Positions 35,106 to 46,522 of a stretch of 64,000 nucleotides of DNA are shown here, piece by piece; position 1 is the stretch's first letter; each line of letters opens with the position of its first letter. The notes under the pieces are model-generated. The model made no database searches. It was not told the origin of the DNA and was given only the letters and a program-made list of their open reading frames with translations. This DNA is from Macrotrachela quadricornifera (taxonomy: Eukaryota > Rotifera > Eurotatoria > Philodinida > Philodinidae): positions 1,032,901-1,096,900 of the forward strand of contig JAJEKB010021317.1 in NCBI GenBank assembly GCA_022393335.1, given 5' to 3'. A program made the position numbers and the translations under genes.

Positions 35106-35283
35106 TAATAAAACACGGATAAGAGAAAAATTTTTGTTGAACGAACTAGTGTTTGACAATGTCAAGTTCTGGAAATGTCTATTGACTTTATAAAATACTG
35201 TTTCACATTAGTGCTTCGATCGAAACACTGATTTATTTCTAAGCGTTCGATACAGTTCACAAAATTTTTCTTTCAAACATTAA

Positions 35284-35386
35284 GGTAATACTGCAGTTGA
35301 GGATCACTCTCGCCGTCGCCCTTACACAAATTACCCTGTGCGATCTACCAATCAGTGTACGAGTGTTCCCCAACTGCAGTAATACC
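35284..35386. repeat. Short element with 16-bp inverted ends
   Basis: GGTAATACTGCAGTTG at 35284-35299 and CAACTGCAGTAATACC at 35371-35386 are inverted with one mismatch, and pairing continues weakly inward. It lies about 250 bp upstream of the esterase start codon, so a regulatory role cannot be ruled out, but a small MITE is simpler. Confidence 0.6.
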
Positions 35387-35634
35387 ATATTTTCCAGTAG
35401 AAATATGACGTTGCTCCTTTACACTGACACCTTTCTTTTTTCTTCATTCTACATGAATCGATGTTACATTGGACTGTTGTTTTCTTTTATCAGTTGTTAG
35501 TTATTCTTTTTCTCCTTTGTCAACTTTGATAAGAGCGAAATGACTACACTAAGGCCTCATCAGTTGCATGCATGGTGCGAGTATCTCTTGACACAGTCGT
35601 TATTCGTATGATATAAAGTCTAAAGTGTAAGTGG

Positions 35635-37459
35635 ATGGGTTCTACAATTGAACTCGATTCTTCGTCCTTTACCATTCCGATGAACTCTTCATCTCGTCGA
35701 CGTCTAATGATTACAGTCAGTTTGGCTGTGTTATTTATTGGTCTCATCTATCAACCGTTGCCTGAAGATTTTCCACAACCATGGAAATATCGTTTTATCT
35801 CATTCTGGTGTAATTTATTCGTAAAAATTGTACGTTCATTTTCAAGTTCTTTTCATTCTATTGTAAACATTAAACAAGAACTGGGGACTGTATTCATTTT
35901 AGAATTTCTTTGGATATCTCCGAAAATTTTTGCTTTGCAAATGCAGGACAAAGACTATGTTTGAGAAGATAAATTTGATGTTATTTTATATTTGTATCTA
36001 TTAACAGGGCTCGTTTGGTGAACGATTCAATTGGTTCGATCGCGTGCACATCATACGCACGCTCCACCATATCGGTATAGGATGGTTTCAAATACGTGAT
36101 CCTTTGCATAATCTCAAGGTACATTGTTAATTAATCTTTAGAAATATCCTTATAATTCTCTTTTTCTCTGATTATTAGGTCTATGACAGACGAATTTTGA
36201 ATGTTACTGTTCGAATGTATGAACCCAAAGAGTTGGCTGATGCTGACAAAATAGCCACAATAATATACTTTCATGGTGGTGGATTTCTTCTAGGTTCTAT
36301 AGATACACACGATCAAGTGACCTATGTATTGGCCAACTTGACACGTGCACTTGTTATTTCAGTGGAGTAAGTTTTTCTTACTTCTATCAACAATATGTCA
36401 GTTCTCATCCACTAATAATCTGTTTTTATCATTTTGAAAGATACCGTCTCGTACCTGACCATCCTTTTCCCGCTGCACTGGAAGATTGTACCTTGGTTAC
36501 ATATGAACTTTTTCGGAATGCTATCAATTATCGAATCGATGTCAATCGAATAGTTTTGACTGGTGATTCAGCAGGTGGGAATTTGGCATTGGTGACTACT
36601 CAATCATTGTTGAAAGACGGATTCACTCCTCGTTCTACTTGTCTTTTGTATCCCGCTCTGCAATTCTTCGATTTTACTCTATCGTCTTATCGTGACTATT
36701 TGCCTCGAAATATTCTCGGTATAATCAACGAAGATAATTTTATTTCTGCCATATTCGAATTGAGTGAAAGAAAGGTGAAAGTGACACGAGATGTTCTCTT
36801 CAATAATCATACATCGGCTCGTGATAAGCGACGACTTCGTCCGTTACTTGATGCTGATCAATATTTGAACATTTCACTTCCATTCGATATCGATCAAGAA
36901 GGAAATCCAAATCTAATTCCTTATCTCGAATTTCTCGTTTCATCTCAAATATCTCCACTACTTGTTTCGGATGATGAATTCATGCAATTACCACCTATTC
37001 TTCTCTTCACTGCTGAATTTGATATTCTCAGAGATGAAGGTATTATTCTTCCCATTTCATTTTTCCACATTTAAAAAGCCGACAGATGTTCTCAACAGAC
37101 TATTATTCAAATATCCATAAAACGAAAGTAAATGAGAAATATTCAGCCAGTTACGAGACGAAGAGATATGAGTACGAGATAAATAATTCTTCCCAAAACA
37201 GCCTAATCCTCTGTAACTCCCACAAACAATGCCTCATTTATTCATTTGCTTCCACAATACATGATATTACTTGATTGTTCTCTTCTTTATAGGTTTGATA
37301 CTCGCCGCACGTTTACGTTCGTTGAATAAAACTCTCTACCATCACCATTTTCCATCAGCATTTCATGGTGCTCATGTTCTCTTGTATGGTCCATTGAAAT
37401 TTGATATTGCCTATGACATGGTCGACCATATGGCAAGAGCAATAGGTGCTTATTTTTAA
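35635..37459 (+). CDS. Membrane-anchored alpha/beta-hydrolase (HSL / arylacetamide deacetylase-like)
   Basis: Five exons: 35635 to about 35862 (end uncertain), 36008-36118, 36179-36366, 36441-37039 and 37293-37459. The last three introns have clear GT/AG ends and restore the frame. The family's catalytic elements are complete: the oxyanion motif HGGGF in exon 3, the nucleophile Ser in GDSAGG in exon 4, Asp in EFDILRDEG, and His in FHGAHV in exon 5. EYRLVPDHPFPAALEDC is a classic segment of this family. A hydrophobic stretch at residues 23-41 of exon 1 suggests a type II membrane anchor, as in arylacetamide deacetylase. Likely an esterase or lipase of the ER or another membrane; substrate unknown. 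Three possible exon-1 donors (35821, 35863, 35890) are all in phase. Confidence 0.85.
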
Positions 37460-38021
37460 ATCGTCATAGCCAATCAATAGCATCGATTATTTTTTCTATT
37501 CTTCTCAATCAAAAACAGATATCTATAAATTGATGGGCTCTAAAATAAGATTGTCTGCTGTTTATTTTATTTTTCTTCCAAGTTCAAATTAAAGATAAAT
37601 AAATATTATATTACTTTGTTCGATTCATTCTATATATGAGTGTTGATAAGCTTTATTACAAGAAGGTGTTTTGTATTTATCAATTGATTTTCTAAGAAAT
37701 CTATGCTTATGTTTTTTGAGATAAAATGCATTATTAAATCATTGATTGCGATCATTAAATATAAATATACGTCACTAAATTCCATTTAATAAAATTAAGC
37801 GATTGATGTATCATTTTAAAAATGAGGAATCTGCTCAAATTTACGTCAGCAATTTTTAAGCTTTACATATTTCGAGCAGGAACAAACGAGTTTGTTCATA
37901 CTTTATCATAAATTTTGATAAAATATAGCAGAGAGAGAAAGAAAGAAAAAAAAATAGAACATGTATGAACTTTATAAATTGGTGACAATGCTCTGAAAAT
38001 TCATTAAATGAAAAGTAAAAA
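37460..38021. other. 3' flank of the esterase; nothing recognised
   Basis: AT-rich, with AATAAA-like signals (for example near 37598). No gene is supported. Confidence 0.4.
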
Positions 38022-38420
38022 ATGTTTCATATGAAATATTTATTCTATTCTAGAGTTTTACAGTTGATTATTTCTGCGTCGCAACTTAATCTTTATTATA
38101 TAGAGCCGGTAGATGAGAGTGAAAGAAAGGTTGATAATTTGCAACATAATTGTTTGCATGTTTCTGTTCTTGCTGGTCCTGAGGATTTTGATGAGCTTGA
38201 AGATCTCAATGTAAAAGCAGGTGTTCGTGAACCTCTGTCTTATTATTTGGATGAATTCCTATCGAAGTTTATTATTGAAACAAATCATTTATTTTCAATA
38301 TTTACTTTTGGTGAATTGTCGAAACAAAATATAACCATTGAACAATTATTTATCTGATCGACACCTATTGATATTATTGAACGTTATCAATTCTATTTGG
38401 ATCAATTAGGAGCTATTTGA
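38022..38420 (+). pseudogene. Fragment of an unidentified protein with a TGA break
   Basis: The frame runs from about 38053 to a TGA at 38355-38357 and then stays open in the same register for 20 codons (STPIDIIERYQFYLDQLGAI) before a second stop. The region TFGELSKQNITIEQLF, then STPIDIIERYQFYL, reminds me of an N-terminal region found in expanded bdelloid secreted proteins, where a Trp precedes the S[TA]P motif; the TGA would sit at that Trp. This family link is from memory and weak. No start, signal peptide or downstream EGF/LDLa domain is visible. Confidence 0.35.
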
Positions 38421-38664
38421 AAGTCACCTGATCAGTTAGGAGTGGAGAACAAATCAAACCGACTAATCACAATAGAGTAGAGATGCCAAGATAACGATGA
38501 ACCACTAATGTATCGATGCAACCAGTCTACTACTAGTGAAGATTAGTTACTATTATCTGTAGGATGAGAACATCCATCAAAGGCTTTCCATGTCGAGAAA
38601 TCTGAGTCAGACGACCGTTTCTTGTATTTCTGTGTTTGAAAATATCATAAGAGAAAGAGTAGTA

Positions 38665-39609
38665 AAGGGTGATCCAAACGTCTTGGTACTTCATATAAGA
38701 ATTCACTTTTCTCACATATGACAAATCGAGAAACGCTCAAAGTTGGACAAATAGTCAATCAGTACAAGATGAGTATTATTCTAAATTCTCATAACTATAG
38801 CCCAAGTTATAGCGAAGATACGTAACCTCGAGTTAAGAGAAGATTTCTTTTCCAATGACGTGGAAATAAAAAATATCAAAAACTTGCTTAAAAATCAGGA
38901 GAAGAAAAAATTAAAGCAGGACTTTAACAACGGAACTACTAGAAAGTTATTCTGAGGAATATTATGTCGACAGCCTAATCAGGTATCTATGGTATATAAT
39001 TTAAGTCTTCACAACTTCGAGCTGCTCTATGCTATGTTTTGAACATCGTACATGATTAAATTTTCTTCGATCGTTTATCAAACTTTGCTCACTTTGGGAT
39101 CTTTTCTTGGGCAATTTTTTTCAATGTTTCATCTTTGGATATTCTTCTTTAGTTTCGTCACGTTTACAGTTAAATATCAATGCTGCTTATATAATTATTA
39201 ACATTTGAAGAGCAACTTTCAACTTGAAGCAATTATGCACAAAAGAAGGTCATCAAAACAGAAGATTTTAGTGTTTGATTAATAGAGACCATTAGCCAAT
39301 CAGCAAAAAAGATTATAACCACGTATGAAAATGTAGAATATTGAGTTGTTCATCTTTGTATGTAGGATAAAAATCAATTACTCTGAATGTTTTTAAGAGT
39401 AAAAACTTTATTACGTCATGCGGAAAAAAATCTTCTCTTAGCTCGAGGTTACGTATCTTCGCTATAACTTGGGCTATAGTTATGAGAATTTAGAATAATA
39501 CTCATCTTGTACTGATTGACTATTTGTCCAATTTTGAGCATTTCTCGATTTGTCATAAGTGAGAAAAGTAAATTATTGTATGAAGTACCAAGACTTTTGG
39601 ATCACCCTT
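38665..39609. mobile_element. TA-flanked foldback element (Tc1/mariner-like MITE)
   Basis: The element begins AAGGGTGATCCAAACGTCTT and ends AAGACTTTTGGATCACCCTT, with TA directly outside both ends (38663-38664 and 39610-39611), the target duplication of Tc1/mariner elements. The inverted arms extend about 190 bp, to the GAGGTTACGTATCTTCGCTA region near 38828 and its complement at 39446. The 560 bp centre has no transposase. Arms match at roughly nine in ten positions by eye. Confidence 0.85.
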
Positions 39610-39611
39610 TA

Positions 39612-40967
39612 ATGACTTTTGATGTCCTGAGCACTAGCTGATGATCTTTCCCTTCTCAGTCCGTTAATAAGTAGTTTTAGGGAATTATTGATATAATACC
39701 GCTGATTAAAAGTCTGCCCTCTTTCCATATTTGTTGACTTTTTTAAAGTTTTTTGACTATTTGTGTTGAGAAAATACAGCAAATATTGTTTTGAGTCTAA
39801 CTTACCCCGTTCAACTAGAGTTAGTGGATATTCTTTGCTTTCAATTCTTCTAGTTCAAAGAGTTTGAACCCATTTATGTGTGGCAAATCTATGACTTGTC
39901 ACATACTTCCACTTCATATATTCATTATGTTTCTTCAGTCAATCATGTCGAACAATATTTGAACGAAGAAAATAGTTCTTAATTGTTGAATTGAGCATTG
40001 TAACCAAGATGATGATTGTTTTAATCAAATATTGTTCGAAAAAAACTTTCAACAAATGTCTCTTCAACAAATTGATTGTACGTCGTGGGTAAGCATGGCT
40101 ACTAGCCTTAATAATTACTCAAATACAAACTTGATTACCTCTCCTTTGTAGGGTCTTATCAGCAATTGTCACTATTTTTTTTATTTTTTGCCGACTGGCT
40201 GCTTCATTGCTTATTATGTAACAGTGTTTCTCCGTTCAGAGTAAAAGAAACAAAGAAAGAAGTTTTCTGTTCACAACAAGTTCTTTTTAATATAGACAAA
40301 AACAAACTAAATGTTAAAAAAAAACATAAAAAAAAGCTAAAAAAAAAAGAGGAGATGAATAACATCAGCAATCAATGCTCTGCAACAGATAGTAACTGAG
40401 TCAGGATCTCTTTCATTTGCTCGTATGAAGTTTGTTTTTGATCTTTATCAACTTCCGCTTCATAGTCTTGTAGAGCTAGAAGAAAGAAAAAGAGGAAATA
40501 CCATGGTAAGCAACTTCTGGAGCAATTAATTCGTGTTCAACATTGCTTCTCTCTTCCGAGCTTCTTTGATCACAACAAGAGGAAATTTCACTGAATACAT
40601 AATATGGTGCTGATTTATTTTTATGGAACAGATTGTCAAAATAAGCCACTTTTGAAGAAGAAGTATAAGTAAAATGTCAAAGACATATTTTCTTCTCCTT
40701 ATACTTGTGAGAGGAAAAGAAAGATATTATTCATTTTAATCAATAAATATCGAAAGAAAGTCTCTACTATTGCAATAGTTGTTCATATTTCAAAATAGAA
40801 TATCCTTTAATCTGAAATTTTAGCGTTGTTTAAGCCACTTGTTGATATTTAGAGATAATTTATTAGTTTTCATCTTTTTATTTCAAGAAAAAATTAAAAT
40901 GTTTTAAAATAAAATAAAAAATGATTTTTTTCTATTCTCTTGTGAAAATTAGTAGCTATAAAACTAA
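39612..40967. other. Intergenic, no recognised feature
   Basis: A 77-residue Lys-rich ORF at 40166-40399 reflects an A-rich tract and is not called. The final part is the 3' flank of the minus-strand G8 gene. Confidence 0.4.
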
Positions 40968-43900
40968 TTAACAGCCTTTGAAACAACACCAATTAGGATC
41001 ATTTATTGTAGAATAGCTGCATCCACCATCGGAATTACAGTATCCTATAGGAAAACCAGAGTTGCAACCATAAGGGTATTGACCTTTGCATTTGTCATCA
41101 CAGGAAGCTGATACAGGTGCATTTGTTGGCGCATTAGTTATAATTGGTGGATTCGTGACAGGTGGTTGTTGATTACAACCATTGAAACAACACCAATTAG
41201 GATCATTCATTGTAGAATAGCTGCATCCACCATCGAAATTACAATATCCTGTAGGAAAACCAGAGTTACAACCATACGGGTATTGACCTTTGCATTTGCC
41301 ATCACAGGAAGCTGATACAGATGGTACCGTAACTGTTATAGGTGCATCTGTTGGTGGATTTGTGTCAGATGGTTGTTGATTACAACCGTTGAAGCAACAC
41401 CAACTTGGATCATTGGTAGGAGAATAAGCACATCCACCTCCTGCGTTACAATATCCATACTGTAAGCCAGAATTACAACCATACGGGTATTGACCTTTGC
41501 ATTTACCATCACAGTAGGTTGTTATAGATGATACCGTAGCAGATGCAGTTGTACCAGTATCTGTCCCAGGTGAACATTTAATTCCTGATATGATTCCAGG
41601 TTTATGAATTCTTTGTGTTCCTGTTTTTAAAAAGCAAATAACAGACAAAACCCATGAATTACAGGCTGGATTCGCCTTACACTCAGCACAGCAAGCTTTT
41701 GGATCTGATGTTTGAATAACCGCAAGCTCTCCCCCAGCAATGTCACTATCCGTGAAATAATAACATCCGTTAAAGCACGTGGGCGCTGGTTCTGGCAGTG
41801 GAAGTGGTGGCGTTGTTGTATCACATTTGTCGCCATACCAACCATCGATGCACACACATGGTTTATTTGTAACAAGCAAATCTTGTCCAAGATATTGAGC
41901 AACACAATTACCATTGACGCATCCAGCAGCAGCACAAGTATCAATATAACAATTTGAACCAGAAAATCCTGGATTGCACAAACACTCTCCTGTCGCACAA
42001 TCACAGTATCCATTTGTACAACCATTCGGGCATTTGCCAGGACAATGTTCTACATTACTTAATTTTGGTTGAGATCTACAGTCAACAGATGGCATGTCAG
42101 GAAAAGACGTACAAGCTCCTCTTCCTTTTACTGTAAGATAACTATCTCCAGACCAAATGTATCTTAAGAAAAAAATTATTAAAAAGAATAGTTTGCAGAA
42201 AAATTACCTTCGATCATGTTGAGAGTGAACTGGATATGGACAATTTCTACCGGCAACAACTAAATCAATCTCATCTCTCGTCCAACGATTTCCAAAAATA
42301 GGATCAGAAAATTCAATAATCCAATCAGGAGATACATTTCCTCCACCAGTCATTGACAATTTGTATTTGTGATCCAAACCAGGAATAACAGTGGCACTGT
42401 AACCTTGCTTTCGGTCTCCAATTTGAAAAAAATTCAAAGTAACTGAGCTTATCAGATTACCAAACTGCCAAAGTTCCAACTGCATCGTTTGATAGTTTCC
42501 AGAATTTTGATTAAATGAGAATATCTAAAACATTTGAATAGAATATAGAAAAAATAATTTTATGAATTTTTTAAAAACTGATTGTACCTCAAGTCGGCGA
42601 ACAGGTCTTTTGCAAAAAATAGCTCCTAAAATTAGAATTAAATTAATTTATCCATAAACAAAATATTATTATTTTTTGAACATACCACCTTTATATTTTC
42701 TTGTAAATTTACCAGTATCTTGACCTAAAAGATTAGCAACATCATTCGAACTAAAACAAGATGCACCATTATCCAATGGTAAAAGATAGGACCTTAAACA
42801 AAGATTAAATAAATTAAAAAGTTCTTTGAAAGAAAAAATAAAAAATTCCTACCAATATGGATTAACTATAGAACAAAATCCAGTTGGAAATAATTCATTC
42901 CCATTTAAATTTTTTTCATCATCAGGTCCAAGTGTAAACATAGCTCCATTATTTGGTCCCCATTGTAATATTGAAGATCCATCAGATATAACACCAGTCC
43001 ATTTCATATTAACAAACACATAAGTTGGCATACAAAGTACTTTAGATGAGATTTTAAATTACAAAGATAAATAAGAAAGATAAATTACCTCCAGTTACTC
43101 CACTTTGACAATGATGACTTGATTCAAAGTGAACTTGGTTATTGAAAATCATATTTTCTAAAATAAACGCACCATGACCACCAGGCAAAGCCAAATTGCC
43201 TGACTCATAAAACGAGTCAACAATATGAGAGGAACAACCATCTTGAAAATTTTTTGTTTCTTTCCAGTAAATCAAATTGAGATTATTAATACTTGTATGA
43301 AATCGATACTGTAAATCACCAGCATTATATTGACCTACAAATACATTGTCATAATCTATATTATGCATAAATGTTGCTGCTAATCCGTTATCTTCACCAG
43401 TTGTAGTCCATTCATTACATGTACTTAAAGTTGGTAAACCATTTTTATCAATTGTTCTATCGGTTTTTTTTGGAAAGACACTTGCGAGCACATATGTACC
43501 AAATCTTCCGCAACCATGAAAAGTGTTTCCTTCTAATCTTCCAATTTGTTGAAAACTGAGACATTCTAAACCTTCTAAGTGACCTCGACCACTACTGAAT
43601 CCTTGCTCTTGATACAACATGCCATTATAATTATTAGCAAAACGATTTCCAATAGCATAGTTAGTAAAACTCAAACCCCATAAACCAGCTTGATTTAATG
43701 TAGTATCAGATTGATCATTGTCTGTGCCTTTAAAAACAAAAAATAAAACTATGAAAATTTTGAAATTTAAAACGCACCTGGTATAGTACATCCTCTTTTT
43801 TCTCCAGATTTTGCCCAAGGACATATTCCAACATTATAAAATATTCTATTGTACATTTCATTTCCATCTTCAACATATATTATTGCACCACGAATGTCAT

Positions 43901-45235
43901 TATAAACATTATTCTCTATAGTCGCTAAATGTGTTCCATGAATGGTAGTACCTCTTTGATGACCATACTCAATAGCATTCCCAATTATTTTGCAATCAGG
44001 ACATTTATTATTTAAATGTAAATGTACACAATATTTTCCTAAAATACCACGTTGGCCACACTTCTCAATCCTTGTGTATTGTAAAGATAGAACAGAACCG
44101 GGTCCAACCGCAACTGTATGCAATCCAAGTGTGCATTGATTTCGGTTAATATGATGCCAACATGAACAGTGATCGGCTTGAATATTATCGAGTGGTTTGC
44201 CGCCAGCTGCATCGTTCACACAATTAACATGCTGAAAATCGTCTCCAGTAATTATAATATTACGCGCAAGGTTGATAACTTCAGCTTGCATGAGAGCAGA
44301 CATATTTTTGCCAGTAAACAGACTTTTTGATTCAAAAAATGACGATATAACACCAGTAGAAGTTCCATCTTTATTAAGTAATTTTATAATATTATTAGCC
44401 TCGAATCCTCCAATTATGTAATCTTCAGCGTTCCCTCCTGAGCCGAATTCAGTCGGAGCTATAACAATTCTATCACCAACTTTCCACCCCTAAAGTATAA
44501 TAAACGTTTACAATACAATGAAAAATACTGAGAAATTCTACACTAACCATATCTTCAGGTTTGTGTAAGAGACTAATTGAATTCATACCATATGTAGCTC
44601 TATTAGCTAGTAAAGACCACGTTCTAGCAAGAGATCGACCACTAACACGTATTTTACCAGCATTATAAGAACCAAAGGCACGAGTAGAAATAGTTGAATC
44701 CTTGAGACCATTATTTTTAATGTAAATATAACCTTGTTTATTCGTTAGATTCATGTCGTATTGGCCTCCATTAACCTGCACAAATAAATACTAAATTTCT
44801 TGTCAAATTCTAAAGCAAATATCTTACAGCAACGTAACCAGCACACAACCATTGATCACTCGAAGATTGGCTAACGTCATTCCAAACTAACGAACCACTC
44901 ACAACTAAAGCAGCAAGATTTAGATTGCTATTCATTGTAACTGTAAAGCCAGCTGGTATGGTACATATAGTTTCAGTACCACAAAATATTTGTAATTCAG
45001 ATGATAACATTGAAGTTGTTATTGATTTAACTGTTGACACTGTAGCTTGATTTTGATTCTTGCATGTGGCTAACAAGTCTCGAGGAAGTAGTGCTGAATA
45101 AGAATCTTTTATTAGAGTACTAAAAGCATCAATGTATGCTGCTTCATCTTGTTGACTAAAAGCTTCATAAGCATTATTTGTTTGCATTAAACATTGTGAA
45201 ATGAAAAAGAGTTTCAAAATAATTGATATTACCAT
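40968..45235 (-). CDS. Secreted G8-domain / beta-helix / EGF / PAN-like / Cys-rich repeat protein
   Basis: Nine exons on the minus strand join in frame: 45235-44828, 44775-44548, 44489-43778, 43727-43089, 43039-42853, 42792-42686, 42625-42588, 42524-42208 and 42162-40968. Introns are 45-63 nt. The chosen Met starts a signal peptide (MVISIILKLFFISQCLM). Next is a G8 domain (TIPAGFTVTMNSNLNLAALV, then GSLVWND), followed by a long parallel beta-helix region rich in GN/NN turns, similar in order to CEMIP and PKHD1L1-type proteins. Exon 9 adds Cys-rich EGF-like modules (CDCATGECLCNPGFSGSNC), a PAN/apple-like module (ACCAECKANPACNSWV) and three about 43-residue repeats (CKGQYPYGCNSG ... DPNWCCFNGC) joined by Thr/Pro linkers. 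The product is probably an extracellular carbohydrate- or matrix-binding protein. The N-terminal extension to 45322 is less likely because it precedes the signal peptide. Confidence 0.85.
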
Positions 45236-46474
45236 TATATAAATATATTTCTTAATCTGAAGTTTTAAAATAATATTATTTCTAAGGAAAATATTATGCG
45301 TATGAATTAATGCAAAATGCATTTTAATTGTCTACAAATTTTTTTTCTATAGAGTATGAAAAATTAATTAAAAAATTAAAATCTGATTCTGAAATTGTTT
45401 GCTTATAAGAAATATGAGTGATTATCATTTGCGAATGATAAATATTTATGCTTTGTCTGTATGTACCCACCATTACCACAGACAGGACCTTGAAGCCGTC
45501 TGTCACAGTATCATTACTTTAGGACAATACATGATAGAATTTATTTGAACACACAGCTAGAAAGCTCTTTCAACGTAGATTCTCAATAGATATTTTTATT
45601 TTTCTAAAATCTATTTTTGCAGATGAAAACTGGAGAGAAATTTTCTCCAAAACTTTTGAATCAGTCGTTAGCATGAGTTGTTGAAATTGTTGGTGTTGTT
45701 AAATTATATTTAAATGTAACATGTTATACCACGTAAAATAGGCATTATTATAGAAGCTTCAGAATTTTTTGTCGCATTTTTAATGTTAAACAAAAACTAG
45801 GATCATTAACATCAATAATTTCAATATTTTTTAACGCTATATTCATAAAATGTTAAACTTTTGTATTATCAATTTGTCGTGCAAATATTAATTGTTCTAT
45901 AAAAGATACTGAATATCATACGGCGATTCACTATTCATTATAAGTATAAATGGATTTATGATAATTGGATTGTGACCTTCATCAAGCAGTAAATTAATAT
46001 AAAACTTATTTGTATGTAATAGCCGCTCATGAGATAAATTAAGTCATTGTGAGTGAGATGGATGAGAAATATGTGGATAAAATGATGGTTCAGGTGCTTT
46101 TGTTGATATAGGTACAAGTACATCGACACTTGTAACAGTACTAATTTTTACTAGAAAAGTTAGAATTCGATGGTAAATCATAGTTGTGACGGCAATTGAA
46201 GTTGTAAAAATAACTGTAGTAGAGACACTCATTCGACTAGATTTTTATAGAACACGTTTATTTGATGAGGATTAATGCAATATATATAATATCTTCCAAC
46301 GCAATAGTTTGCTAAATCACAGAAATTGAATATTTTTTCATTAAAATGAGATAATAGAAAGATTAAAAACAAAAGGAATCTGATACTTTGTTATCATTAT
46401 AATTTTAAAAAACTCAAGTTTTTTTTTTAATAGGTGCTGTTCGAAGTAAAGAGAGTGAGGGTGAGAATGAGTAT
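45236..46474. other. Intergenic with old coding traces on the minus strand
   Basis: Between 45960 and 46020 a minus frame reads INLLLDEGHNPIIINPFILI, with stops on both sides. A 62-residue Thr/Ser/Ile-rich frame lies at 46232-46044. Neither can be assigned. They may be relics of a gene. Confidence 0.3.
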
Positions 46475-46522
46475 ATACGACGATCGTTTCGAACCTTGCT
46501 TAAGGATTCATCATCTGGTGAA
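46475..46522 (-). ncRNA. Degenerate hammerhead ribozyme relic
   Basis: On the minus strand the order is: an ATGATGA box where CTGATGA is expected, a stem II of about 6 bp (AATCCTT with AAGGTT), CGAAA, a palindromic stem III ACGATCGT, then the cleavage triplet GTC. After it comes TACTCATTCTCACCCTCAC, close to the sequence after the intact hammerhead at 3341. Stem I no longer pairs and the first core C is A, so it is probably inactive. Confidence 0.5.

Noticed and set aside
46475..46522. tRNA-like T-loop (TTCGAACC-type sequence)
   Set aside because: No acceptor or anticodon stems can be folded around it. The context fits a decayed hammerhead instead.
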